DNA of 64,000 nt from NCBI GenBank assembly GCA_964351865.1, contig CAYGPJ010000011.1, positions 1-64,000 of the forward strand, written 5' to 3'. The first letter of the stretch is position 1; the number at the start of each line of letters is the position of its first letter. Positions 8,686-17,148 of this stretch are shown piece after piece. Below the pieces are notes generated by a model, which had not been told where the DNA came from, did no database searches, and saw only the letters and a program-made list of their open reading frames with translations. The DNA is from JBCDJI01 sp964351865. GTDB taxonomy: Bacteria > Verrucomicrobiota > Verrucomicrobiia > Methylacidiphilales > JBCBYL01. The position numbers were made by a program, and so were the translations under genes.

Positions 8686-9556
8686 AACCACACTGAACAT
8701 TCAGGCCGTTACACACCGCTACTCAACTCATAAGCCACCTGTGCTAGATAATGTTAATATCCGTATCGAACCAGGCCAGATCTACGGCATCCTCGGGCGA
8801 AACGGAGAAGGTAAATCTACATTGCTCCAACTCTGTCTGAATCTGATCTGCCCACAAGATGGTGAAATTAAATTGTTAAATGAACCATCTCAGTCCGTCG
8901 GTAGTGAAGTGCTACAAATGATCGGCTTTGTTCCTGAAGTTTGTGCGCTTCCCCATAATTTGAGAGTTGATCGACTGATTGAATGGGCTTCTCATCTGAG
9001 GCAGAACTGGGATCAAGACCATGTTTTACGCCTTCTTTCAGCCGGAAACATCGACTTGAACCAGTCAGTAAAAAATTTATCCCAAGGCCAACAACGCCTA
9101 TTGGAATACACTCTAGCTTCCGCGTTCAAGCCTAAGCTTCTCTTATGCGATGAGCCATCCGCCCACCTCGACGCCGTTTTGCGCCAAGTCATGATGGAAG
9201 ATATGCTTAGCTTGTCGAGGGATCACGAAACCTCCATCTTGCTCACATCACATTTACTCAACGATCTGGAACGGGTAGTCAGCCATATCGGCATCCTATC
9301 CAATCACCAACTGATCGTTGATGAACCGCTCGATGATTTGAAAGATACACTGCGCAACGTTCACTTCCCCGCAGCACACATCAGCGAAGCTCGACTCAGT
9401 GATATGGACATCATACGCCATTACTATGATGGCCCTGATACCTGGGCCATCATAAAGAATCCACAACTCCGCCAACTGCAAGCGGTTGGAGTTTCTGAAT
9501 ACGATATTCGCCCCATGAACTTAGAAGAACTATTTATCGCACTAACCCGCAACTAA
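8678..9556 (+). CDS. ABC transporter ATP-binding protein
   Basis: 292-residue ATPase with Walker A GRNGEGKST (residue about 40), signature LSQGQQRLLEY, Walker B LLLCDEPSAHLD and the H-loop TSHLL. It overlaps the GntR gene by eight bases and is followed by a membrane protein, forming a GntR-ATPase-permease cassette like the Ytr system. The substrate is unknown. Codons look more AT-rich than in bioF and bioA, hinting at separate origin. Confidence 0.92.
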   Translation: MNKTTLNIQAVTHRYSTHKPPVLDNVNIRIEPGQIYGILGRNGEGKSTLLQLCLNLICPQDGEIKLLNEPSQSVGSEVLQMIGFVPEVCALPHNLRVDRLIEWASHLRQNWDQDHVLRLLSAGNIDLNQSVKNLSQGQQRLLEYTLASAFKPKLLLCDEPSAHLDAVLRQVMMEDMLSLSRDHETSILLTSHLLNDLERVVSHIGILSNHQLIVDEPLDDLKDTLRNVHFPAAHISEARLSDMDIIRHYYDGPDTWAIIKNPQLRQLQAVGVSEYDIRPMNLEELFIALTRN

Positions 9557-9565
9557 AATACGACT

Positions 9566-10381
9566 ATGAACACCACCCAACAAACTCTCCATTTACTCAA
9601 CTTCCATCGACTGACCACCCCCATTTACTTTTGGTTACTGCTCACTCTACCGCTCTGGCTGTCGCTGTATATGAACCGTTTGGGCCTGGATTCATTTGGG
9701 GAAATGAGGGATTTTTTTCCTATTATCGGGCTGATATACCTACCAATATTAGCAATACAAGCAGCGTGGGGAATCCAGACCAAACACACCCGTAACAATC
9801 CACAAATCTGGGGAAGCGGCTGGCGCCATTTCTTTGCCTCTCAACCCATAAACCGCAACAGCTTGTATTTTGCCAACTCGATCGTCTTCGTATTAGCCAT
9901 CACAATCATGGTGGCAGGCCTGCTCATCCCAACGGTATGGAACCCAGACTATACTCTTTCTTTTTACAATGCAGAACGCGCATCCGAAGCTTACACAAAC
10001 ACCTATAAGCCGGCTTTTGAAGACGCCAGTCAGACGCAAGCGGGCGAGCGAAAGCATCTCATCATACTTCCCGGAGCACGCTGGCATATGGCCGCGATGA
10101 CGGTCGCGATCATTTGTTTCGTCAGTATATGCGGCTATTGGCTCAGTTTGGCGACCCGAAAAAGTGAAAAACAAAACCTGATTCTAATCAGTCTCTTTTT
10201 CACCATGACTATAACCCCTTTGCTAGTATTAAACGCCTCATCCTCTTATTCTGAGGCCTTTGAATACCAAAACCGCCTGTTTTTCTTTATTCAAAATCAA
10301 CCTCTCATCTGGCTTGCGATCGTGGTTTTAGCTACTGTTGCCTGGCTTGATGGAAGAAGCAGATTCATAAAGAATTTTTAG
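9566..10381 (+). CDS. ABC transporter membrane subunit-like protein
   Basis: 271-residue integral membrane protein with about six hydrophobic segments (residues near 20-38, 50-68, 110-132, 172-195, 208-225 and 245-262). It follows the ABC ATPase by 9 bases and is the only candidate permease of the cassette. A soluble loop lies around residues 135-170. I recognise no specific permease family; the function is inferred from position. Confidence 0.7.
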   Translation: MNTTQQTLHLLNFHRLTTPIYFWLLLTLPLWLSLYMNRLGLDSFGEMRDFFPIIGLIYLPILAIQAAWGIQTKHTRNNPQIWGSGWRHFFASQPINRNSLYFANSIVFVLAITIMVAGLLIPTVWNPDYTLSFYNAERASEAYTNTYKPAFEDASQTQAGERKHLIILPGARWHMAAMTVAIICFVSICGYWLSLATRKSEKQNLILISLFFTMTITPLLVLNASSSYSEAFEYQNRLFFFIQNQPLIWLAIVVLATVAWLDGRSRFIKNF

Positions 10382-10436
10382 CCCATCTTTCGCGTCGTCC
10401 ATCCATTCGGCTTGGGAGTTGGAATTTGGAAGTTGA

Positions 10437-11816
10437 GTGTTTAACGTATCCGTAGTGGACACCGAAAAACTCATCCAGCTCGATAAAAAGCACCTGTGGC
10501 ATCCGTTCACGCCGAACGATGTCTGGCTGGATGACTCGTACACCCCCATCGTCATCGAAAGTGGCGACGGCTCATGTCTGACCGACACCGAGGGGAACAC
10601 CTATCTCGACGGTAACTCCTCCATCTGGACCAATCTACATGGCCACGGTCACCATAAAATCCATCAGGCGATCAAAGACCAACTGGATCAGATCGCACAC
10701 GCCTCTTCGCTTGGATTAACCAACACTCAGGCCCCCGTGCTGGCCGAGATTCTCTGCACCGCCACCGGTCTCGACCGCTGCTTTCTCTCGGACGACGGCT
10801 CCACCGCGATGGAAGCCGCCCTAAAAATGGTAATCCAGTATTTCCAGCAGAACGGAGAACCGAATCGCACGGGAATCATCTCACTCGGTTCCGCCTATCA
10901 CGGCGACACTTTGGGGGCCATGAGCATGGGACATAGCCCGCTTTTTCATCAGTCTTACCAACCCCTGTTATTTCCCAGCACCGAAGTCATGCCGCCCGCC
11001 TGCTATCGCTGCCCCTACAATCAGGCGGCACCGGAAAAAGCTGATGCCCGCACCTACCGGAAATGTAACTGGGAATGCGTTTCAAAATTGGAGCAAGCCT
11101 TTGAGTCCAGTTGCCCGCCTGCCGCGTTAGTGCTGGAACCGAAAGTACAAGGAGCCGCAGGCTTTCTGATGCATCCGGACGGCTATCTCGAAAAAGCGGG
11201 AGCGCTCGCGCATGAGCACGGCGCCAAATTTATTTTGGATGAAGTCATGACTGGCTTTGGCCGCACCGGCCGGGACTTCGCTTTTCAACACGAAACCATT
11301 CAGCCCGACATCATCGCGCTGGCAAAAGGCATCAGCGGCGGCACGTTACCACTGGCGGCCACCTTATGCCGCGAAGACCTCTTTACCGGTTTCTCCGGAG
11401 CACTGGATAAGACCTTCTACCATGGCCACAGTTACACTGGTAATCCACTGGGTTGTGCGGCAGCCATCGCTTCATTTGAAGAACTCCAATCCGACACCTG
11501 CCAGACCGCCCGCACCGAAATTGAAGCCGCATTAGCCGAAGTCGGTCAAACCTTCTGGCAACATCCAAACGTCGGAGACGTTCGGCAACAGGGCTGCATC
11601 CTCGCCATCGAACTGGTAGCAGATCCTGCTACCCGTGAAGCCTTCCCCTACGAAAAACGTCTGGGTGCCGCCATTTGTCAGCAAGCGACTCAGCGAGGAT
11701 TAATCACTCGTCCTGTTGGCGACGTACTGGTGCTGATGCCGCCGTATTCCAGCACCCCGGTCCAGGTTGCGGAAATGGGGGACCTTCTCTTTCAGGCTAC
11801 GAACCATGTGCTGTAA
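10437..11816 (+). CDS. bioA: Adenosylmethionine-8-amino-7-oxononanoate aminotransferase
   Basis: Class III PLP aminotransferase of 459 residues; in biotin synthesis it transfers an amino group from S-adenosylmethionine to KAPA, giving DAPA. Motifs: KKHLWHPFTPN at the N-terminus, GDGSCLTDTEGNTYLDG, SAYHGDTLGAMSMG, ILDEVMTGFGRTG and ALAKGISGG with the PLP lysine. No ATG fits: GTG at 10437 has a GGAAG ribosome site four bases upstream; GTG at 10455 is the alternative and would remove six residues. bioB and bioD are not in the window. Confidence 0.93.
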   Translation: MFNVSVVDTEKLIQLDKKHLWHPFTPNDVWLDDSYTPIVIESGDGSCLTDTEGNTYLDGNSSIWTNLHGHGHHKIHQAIKDQLDQIAHASSLGLTNTQAPVLAEILCTATGLDRCFLSDDGSTAMEAALKMVIQYFQQNGEPNRTGIISLGSAYHGDTLGAMSMGHSPLFHQSYQPLLFPSTEVMPPACYRCPYNQAAPEKADARTYRKCNWECVSKLEQAFESSCPPAALVLEPKVQGAAGFLMHPDGYLEKAGALAHEHGAKFILDEVMTGFGRTGRDFAFQHETIQPDIIALAKGISGGTLPLAATLCREDLFTGFSGALDKTFYHGHSYTGNPLGCAAAIASFEELQSDTCQTARTEIEAALAEVGQTFWQHPNVGDVRQQGCILAIELVADPATREAFPYEKRLGAAICQQATQRGLITRPVGDVLVLMPPYSSTPVQVAEMGDLLFQATNHVL

Positions 11817-11825
11817 TACCCCATC

Positions 11826-12689
11826 TCACCCGGTGACTCCACTCAGATACTGAAAAATTAATTCGGGCAACTGATCGCTATATCCCCCCTCCAATACATC
11901 GAGGTGCGGCACTCCTAGATCAGCGACCATCTGGCCGATCTGTTTGAAATCACCCGGTCCCAATAATTCATCGGCAATGGTGTCATCTTTAAACGCATCA
12001 AAACCGGCTGAGACGATCAACAGATCCGGCTGCCATTTGCGGATCTGCGCCATTGCCTTCTCAATCACCGCTAGATATTCGGCAGGTGGAGTCAAAGGCA
12101 GCACCGGATAATTTAAACAGTTATCAAATGATTCGGTTCCGGTGCCCGGATAGCACGGATGTTGGTGAATCGAAACAAACAGACAACCCGGCTTACCTTT
12201 CAAAATCGCCTCGGTGCCATTGCCATGGTGCACATCAAAGTCCAAAACCGCCACCCGCTCAATACCGCGGGCACGCGCCTCCAGTGCAGCGACCGCCACC
12301 TGGTTCAAATAACAAAACCCCATCGCCTGATCCGTCGTGGCATGATGGCCGGGGGGACGCATCAGCACAAAGACCTGCCGACCTTGTAGAACCTGATCCA
12401 GCCCCGTTATCGCCGCCGCGACAGCGCGCACGGCATGCTCTTCGATGTTGGGATAAGCTGGCGTATCCGGATCAAAATCTAATCCCTCCTCAATCCTCAC
12501 CAGATGATAGTGTGAATGTGCCCGGGTGATTAACGACTCGTCTATTTCGGCGGGTTGCTGCCAGCTCAGGCTGAGCTGAGATTCCTCAATCTCCTGCAAG
12601 TAATCCACCGTAGCCGAAATGCGCTCGGGTCGCTCCGGATGTCCCGGTTGGCCATACTGCAAACAAGCTGGGTGGGTGATGATTATCAT
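11826..12689 (-). CDS. Histone deacetylase-family hydrolase
   Basis: 287-residue zinc hydrolase of the HDAC/AcuC/acetylpolyamine amidohydrolase superfamily. Conserved elements are RPPGHHAT, GFCYLNQVAVAA, LDFDVHHGNGTE (zinc-binding Asp and His), IHQHPCYPGTG, SAGFDAFKDD and LEGGY. Bacterial members deacetylate small molecules or proteins such as acetyl-CoA synthetase; the substrate here is unknown. It converges with bioA, leaving only nine bases between the genes. The MITE-like element at 12752 lies just upstream of its start. Confidence 0.93.
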   Translation of the reverse strand: MIIITHPACLQYGQPGHPERPERISATVDYLQEIEESQLSLSWQQPAEIDESLITRAHSHYHLVRIEEGLDFDPDTPAYPNIEEHAVRAVAAAITGLDQVLQGRQVFVLMRPPGHHATTDQAMGFCYLNQVAVAALEARARGIERVAVLDFDVHHGNGTEAILKGKPGCLFVSIHQHPCYPGTGTESFDNCLNYPVLPLTPPAEYLAVIEKAMAQIRKWQPDLLIVSAGFDAFKDDTIADELLGPGDFKQIGQMVADLGVPHLDVLEGGYSDQLPELIFQYLSGVTG

Positions 12690-12741
12690 GCAAGAAGCCT
12701 ACTGCCGGCAACAGCAACTGAAAATGAAATTCCCGGCCGCA

Positions 12742-13036
12742 TTGAATATCAGGGTGTGATTAAGTTTGGTAGCTGCGCAGTAAAGGGACAAACAGATCTA
12801 AAGTGACGTAAGGCCTGATAAGCGATGGCGCCATCATAGGGGACGGAGGTAACCCCGAAAGCTTTCGGGGTTACCTCCGTCCCCTATGATTCACCGCGTG
12901 TCATGTGAATATCAGTGGCAGATCAAGTTCCTCTCATTCCCTCAGTTTAGACCTCTGCTACTACTATCCAACTTCATCCGAGTGTGCCCTTTTCACTTTC
13001 CCCTGCTACCATTCGTAATTACACCCTTGAATATCA
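12742..13036. mobile_element. MITE-like element, copy 1, with 10-bp target duplication
   Basis: Non-coding element at 12752-13026 (275 bp). Its ends are near-identical 22-bp inverted repeats starting GGGTGTGATTAAG on the left and GGGTGTAATTACG (reverse strand) on the right. It is flanked by a perfect 10-bp direct repeat, TTGAATATCA, at 12742-12751 and 13027-13036. The same sequence occurs in reverse orientation at 37805-38079 with different flanks. It has no transposase gene, so it must have been moved in trans. A perfect 58-nt palindrome lies inside. It sits between the HDAC-like gene and the 3' end of the fic gene. Confidence 0.9.
12833..12890. repeat. Perfect 58-nt palindrome inside MITE copy 1
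   Basis: Bases 12833-12861 are the exact reverse complement of 12862-12890, without loop. The arms include the GGGGACGGAGGTAA core shared with the REP-like hairpins at 3990 and 26713. Such a palindrome would extrude as a cruciform or form a very stable RNA hairpin. Confidence 0.92.
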
Positions 13037-13049
13037 AGTTACCAGTGAG

Positions 13050-14036
13050 CTAGCAACGTTTCAATCGTTCGGCCTGCAAAGCACGCGCCTGATCAATAAG
13101 TTGCTGAGTCTTTTTCCATTCTCGTTTGAGCATTTTCTCAAAAGTCTTAATCAATGGATGCGGCGGCAACAGGCGCCCCGCTCTTTGCAGCGGACCTGCC
13201 GCATTTTGATATTCCCATAAAAGTTCAATATATTCTCCCCGGCATTCGACGGGTATAACCACAGGTGCAAAACCTTTTTTCAACAACGGCAAATTCGATA
13301 CCAAACGAGCGATACGCCCGTTACCATCAAAGAACGGGTGAATTCTCACCAGCGATAGATGGGCTTTGGCATAGTCGGAAATTGCCTGTGATGCGCTATC
13401 GGAACGCGGAGATAGACCATTAAACATCTTCAACCACCGTCGCATCAATCTCGGCACATCTTCGGGAGCGGCATATGCCATGTAAACGCTTTTACCCGAT
13501 ATAACGCCTGTCGTTCCATTGAACTCCTGCTTCCAATCACCCACCGGACAGTGTGCATCCACGGCAACATGTGGCATTACCGCTTGGTGTAAGGCAAACA
13601 GGTCATTTTCGGTAAATTCCTGCTTGCCGAGATAAGAATAAATTAAATCAATGGCGCGGGCGTGACCATAGACTTCCTGATGTTCGCTTAAAGGCTTACC
13701 GCTGATAGTTAGGCCAAATTCCAAGACTTTGACCGTATCTCCTAAAGTCAGGGTGTTTCCCTCCATCGCCGTCGAGTCGTGCGTCCATTCAGCACAGATA
13801 CGCTTCAGCAACTGCTCTTTCAGATCATCCGCCAACCCCTCGAAAAAAAGCTGACCGGCCAAAGACGTTGCCTTGCGGGATTTTAAAAACGAAAAGATCG
13901 CATTGTGCGATACTCCTAGTGCATGCCGCTCATTCATCAACATCGCCATCCGACGATAACTGTTCCCTTGTGCCAATAACGCTTTTAACTCTCCCTCATA
14001 AGGAATGAGTTTAGACTGATAAGGAAGACCTGGCAT
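13050..14036 (-). CDS. Fic-domain protein with N-terminal helix-turn-helix-like region
   Basis: 328-residue Fic protein, a family that AMPylates or otherwise nucleotidylates target proteins. The catalytic loop HPFFDGNGR (His233) is intact. A segment STAMEGN near residue 88 matches the (S/T)xxxE(G/N) autoinhibitory motif, so this is a class II, self-inhibited Fic. Residues 1-60 look like a small DNA-binding fold (YRRMAMLMNERHALGVSHNAI). A C-terminal helical tail follows the Fic core. It ends 23 bases from MITE copy 1. The target is unknown. Confidence 0.9.
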   Translation of the reverse strand: MPGLPYQSKLIPYEGELKALLAQGNSYRRMAMLMNERHALGVSHNAIFSFLKSRKATSLAGQLFFEGLADDLKEQLLKRICAEWTHDSTAMEGNTLTLGDTVKVLEFGLTISGKPLSEHQEVYGHARAIDLIYSYLGKQEFTENDLFALHQAVMPHVAVDAHCPVGDWKQEFNGTTGVISGKSVYMAYAAPEDVPRLMRRWLKMFNGLSPRSDSASQAISDYAKAHLSLVRIHPFFDGNGRIARLVSNLPLLKKGFAPVVIPVECRGEYIELLWEYQNAAGPLQRAGRLLPPHPLIKTFEKMLKREWKKTQQLIDQARALQAERLKRC

Positions 14037-14159
14037 AGTCGTTACAATATGACATTTCTGGCCTTTTGTAACGACTATTTAATCTATTTGCTTTAATTTT
14101 ATCGTTACACTTAATTTCAACAACAGAAATTAACGCCCCCCTAGGAAACAAAAGGCGGA

Positions 14160-15329
14160 TTACCGTTTGTCGTAATGCAGCCCCATCAACTGCGGAGTGT
14201 CTGCGATCCCCTTGGACTGGATCAGAAATTTAAAGGTGGTGCCCATCATTTCCGGATGCATCAGCGATCGGAACGCTCGTAAGGCCCCCTGAATCTGCGG
14301 ATCATCCGGGTGTTCCTTCAACTGCTGTTCCTGAAATGCCAGATAGTCATCTCGCGCCACTCCGACCATGAAGTGATGCTGATCCACCAGTCCCTCCCGG
14401 CGCAACCCCACCGCCTCACCGGCTTCAGCCAGCAGATCAAAATTGATATGCGCGGTAATGTCCTGCAATCCCGCATACACGAGAGGATCGTAAGACTTTT
14501 TGTGTTCCCGGTAGCAAGTCAGCGTTCCTTCCATCCGGTTATAATAATAGAGCAAATCAGCCGGATAGCCGTAATCCACGGTCACCACAAATCCACGTTC
14601 CAGAGCCGATCCCACCCCTTGTATCCAGGAGCCGGCCTGCAAATTGACTTCGGTCGTGTAATTTTGAATCCGCGGAATTTTCCAACGCTCAATTTCATTC
14701 AGCAGTTCTCCCTCCGAAATGGTCACCTCCTCAAATTCAAAATCACCGCGCCCGTTATCTTGCGCCAAACCCACCCGCTTTTCTTTCCAAACCCCTCCGT
14801 CAAATCGCACAATGTGAGTAGGAAAGCTGTCGATCAGTTCATTGGAAAAGAAAATACCGATCGCTGCTGCCCCTTGCAATTGATCCACCGATTCCACCCA
14901 GAAAGCGTGATCCTGATAACCATGTTGTTGAATCATTTTCTCCTGCAGGGCCTGAAGTGGCGGGTGAGGTTCAACGAACCAGTAGGCACAGCGTTGATAC
15001 AATTCCGGCCGCCATTGCGAAAGCCACCCCAGCACATCAACGGCAAACTGCCCGGTGTTGGCGCCTTGTTCGATGATGACAAACGTCTCCGGCTCCCCCA
15101 ACACTCGCCACATTTCCTCAAACTGCTGCCCCAACAGCTGACCAAAGAGATAACTGACTGAGACGCTGGTGTAAAAATCCCCATAGCGACCCACATGCTC
15201 ATCTCCGCTCAGATAATAACCAAAATGAGGGTGATAAAGCGCCTCCCGCATGAATTCAGAAAATGATAACGTCCCCTCCTGCTCGATACGGGATCGCAGT
15301 AAATGCGTCAGTTCAGGATGTCCACTCAT
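14160..15329 (-). CDS. SAM-dependent methyltransferase, MidA/NDUFAF7 family
   Basis: 389-residue COG1565 protein. Family features include the N-terminal FSEFMREALYHPHFGYYLS, the SAM loop EQGANTGQFAVDVL, FFSNELIDSFP and VDYGYPADLLYYY. In mitochondria the homologue NDUFAF7 methylates an arginine of the NDUFS2 subunit during complex I assembly. Here the gene lies about 100 bases downstream of nuoA on the same strand, which fits a complex I assembly role. That functional transfer is an inference. Confidence 0.88.
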   Translation of the reverse strand: MSGHPELTHLLRSRIEQEGTLSFSEFMREALYHPHFGYYLSGDEHVGRYGDFYTSVSVSYLFGQLLGQQFEEMWRVLGEPETFVIIEQGANTGQFAVDVLGWLSQWRPELYQRCAYWFVEPHPPLQALQEKMIQQHGYQDHAFWVESVDQLQGAAAIGIFFSNELIDSFPTHIVRFDGGVWKEKRVGLAQDNGRGDFEFEEVTISEGELLNEIERWKIPRIQNYTTEVNLQAGSWIQGVGSALERGFVVTVDYGYPADLLYYYNRMEGTLTCYREHKKSYDPLVYAGLQDITAHINFDLLAEAGEAVGLRREGLVDQHHFMVGVARDDYLAFQEQQLKEHPDDPQIQGALRAFRSLMHPEMMGTTFKFLIQSKGIADTPQLMGLHYDKR

Positions 15330-15429
15330 GACTTAGCCTTTTCCAGAACTTCAAATCCGGGATTGAAGTTTGGTTGGCATTTGAGAACTGATATTTTGGA
15401 TATCCCTTTTGCAAAGCGGCAAAAGGGCG

Positions 15430-15807
15430 TCAGGCTTTATTCCAATCGAAAACGCCTTTTTTGTAGGCGTAAAGGTGGCCGACTTCCAACAGCAGAATGA
15501 AAATAAACATGGCCCAGAAGACCTGCGGCCCGACGACTGCCAGATTTTCCCGGAAGCTCACCGCCCACGGATACATGAAAATCACCTCAATATCGAACAA
15601 CACAAAAATCATCGCCACCAGATAGAACTTCACCGAGAAACGCGGTTGCGCCGGCCCGACAGCTATCTTACCGCATTCGTAGGCGGAATCCTTAACCTTG
15701 GATTGACGCCCGCGCTTACCAAGGATGAGAGATAAAACGACACCTCCGACCGCCACCGAAAGGGCCAATCCAAACTGAATAACAAGGGGTAAATAATCGC
15801 TAACCAC
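15430..15807 (-). CDS. nuoA: NADH-quinone oxidoreductase subunit A
   Basis: 125-residue membrane subunit of complex I. Three transmembrane segments (residues about 8-28, 65-85, 92-112) and the conserved segments YECG, ARFSVKFYLVAMIFVLFDIE and FMYPWA are present; the C-terminus is the usual short soluble tail. In most genomes nuoA is followed by nuoB, C and D; here the next gene is the MidA-like methyltransferase, so nuoA stands apart from the rest of the complex. Confidence 0.95.
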   Translation of the reverse strand: MVSDYLPLVIQFGLALSVAVGGVVLSLILGKRGRQSKVKDSAYECGKIAVGPAQPRFSVKFYLVAMIFVLFDIEVIFMYPWAVSFRENLAVVGPQVFWAMFIFILLLEVGHLYAYKKGVFDWNKA

Positions 15808-15988
15808 AAATGAGAGTCTTGTGCGGCGATGTCTTTAACGCAAGCGCAATTTCCCGTTTTCTGTGAAATTTAAGGAATCGATTCGTCAAATTTAATTTTT
15901 AGATACTTAACGCATACAAGATAAACTCTGACAGGTATTTGTAACAAAATCACTAGACAAATCAAAAACATACGTGATAGTGGGTGCT

Positions 15989-16639
15989 ATGCCTAAACGC
16001 ACGACTAAGAAAAAAACTACTGCGAAAAAAGCAGTTAAAAAAGTTGCTAAGAAAGCTGTGAAGAAAACAGCTAAGAAAGCTGTCAAAAAAGTGGCCAAGA
16101 AAGCTGTCAAAAAAGCAGCTAAAAAGACTACCAAGAAAGTAGCTCCTAAAAAGGTCAAAAAAACCGCTAATAAAGCTGTCAAAAAAACCGCGAAGAAAGC
16201 AGCTCGTCGCCGTACTGGTCTGAAGGGAATTTCCCGTATCGATCAGGAAGAAAAGCATAACCACGGATGGTTTGTTCGAGTGACGCGCAAAGGTAAAACC
16301 TACTCTTCTTTCTTCACCGACAAAAAACATGGAGGTAAAGGCAAAGCACTGGCTGCCGCTAAGATCGGTCTGGTCAAACTCCGTGAAAAATATCCTCCGA
16401 TGTCTCGTAAGGAATTTGCCCGCGTTCAACGTCGCAAAACCAAATCCGGCATCGTAGGAGTGACCCGCCTGACCAAAAAAGTGAAGGGCAAGGATTATGA
16501 TTTCTGGCAAGCCACCTGGAGCCCACGCACCGGTGTGATCGAAAAGAAAGTCTACTCCATCACCAAATACGGCGAAGACAAAGCGAAGAAACTCGCGGTC
16601 AAAGCTCGCAAAGAAGGCATCAAAAACATGGTGGATTAA
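15989..16639 (+). CDS. Lysine-rich histone H1-like protein with two AP2 domains
   Basis: 216-residue basic protein. Residues 1-75 are a repetitive KKAVKK/AKK tract like bacterial histone H1-like proteins, built on approximate 12-residue repeats also visible in the DNA. Two AP2/ERF-type domains follow: one around residues 76-130 (GLKGISRI...GWFVRV) and one around 150-212 (SGIVGVTRLTKK...FWQATW). It likely binds DNA as a nucleoid-associated or regulatory protein. The ATG at 15989 is chosen because it opens directly into MPKRTTKKK; an upstream GTG at 15974 would add five uncharacteristic residues. A strong terminator follows. Confidence 0.85.
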   Translation: MPKRTTKKKTTAKKAVKKVAKKAVKKTAKKAVKKVAKKAVKKAAKKTTKKVAPKKVKKTANKAVKKTAKKAARRRTGLKGISRIDQEEKHNHGWFVRVTRKGKTYSSFFTDKKHGGKGKALAAAKIGLVKLREKYPPMSRKEFARVQRRKTKSGIVGVTRLTKKVKGKDYDFWQATWSPRTGVIEKKVYSITKYGEDKAKKLAVKARKEGIKNMVD

Positions 16640-16668
16640 GCCACTCATTAACAGTTTATCACTAACCC

Positions 16669-16702
16669 AAAACGGCTCGGATTTTTCCGAGCCGTTTTTT
16701 TT
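16669..16702 (+). terminator. Rho-independent terminator after AP2 gene
   Basis: A 12-bp perfect stem (AAAACGGCTCGG with its complement at 16687-16698), a 6-base loop and a run of eight Ts. Confidence 0.95.
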
Positions 16703-16704
16703 GC

Positions 16705-16893
16705 CTAGTGGTGCGTTGCACGTCTAATGACGGGTAGGGCGGTTTGTCTCAAACCGCTTGGGGATACGATGCCAAATAAGATATAGAACCCGAAACGGGA
16801 ACCAGCGCCTTGAGACCAGCCGCCGCTAAAGCTATGGCGAGGCATGCAAGACGCCCTACCATACCCGTCATCCTATGCGCAACGAACTACTAG
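16705..16893. repeat. GTAGGGCG-family intergenic repeat with inverted ends
   Basis: Within the 509-base gene-free stretch 16640-17148. The left end (CTAGTGGTGCGTTGCACGTC, then GACGGGTAGGGCG) is mirrored at the right end by CGCCCTACC...CCCGTCAT...GCGCAACGAACTACTAG. The left 55 bases recur nearly unchanged at 33330-33384. No ORF. The symmetry suggests a small non-autonomous mobile element. Confidence 0.65.
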
Positions 16894-16927
16894 TAGTAGA
16901 CCGTGCAACATGATATGACGGGAACTG

Positions 16928-16984
16928 TAGGCCGAGATTGCATCTCGGCTCCTTCTAAACTGTCGAGATGCAATCTCGACCTAC
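16928..16984. repeat. Intergenic inverted repeat, GTAGGCCGAGATTGCATC type
   Basis: Bases 16928-16949 and 16963-16984 are inverted repeats, nearly perfect, around a 13-base loop. A related but interrupted copy is at 33181-33303 and a half copy at 29703-29718. The remaining 160 bases up to 17148 show no feature I can support. Confidence 0.7.
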
Positions 16985-17148
16985 ATATTTTTCAACCCGT
17001 CGAAGCATCCTGCATCAACTACTAGCATTCAGCGCATTGCTTCATTGGTCTGAGATGTCGTAGACTCGTCCGGCAGCTGCCTGAGGAGTTATCACTTGAT
17101 TCGAAACCGCTCTAAATCTGCCTTATGCAAGTGCCTTTGCAGGCAGAA

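Noticed and set aside
12780..12900. CRISPR array
   Set aside because: Palindromes are single units at distant places; there is no regular repeat-spacer array and no cas gene anywhere in the window.
16000..16200. DNA tandem repeats as a satellite
   Set aside because: They encode the in-frame Lys/Ala-rich arm of the AP2 protein.
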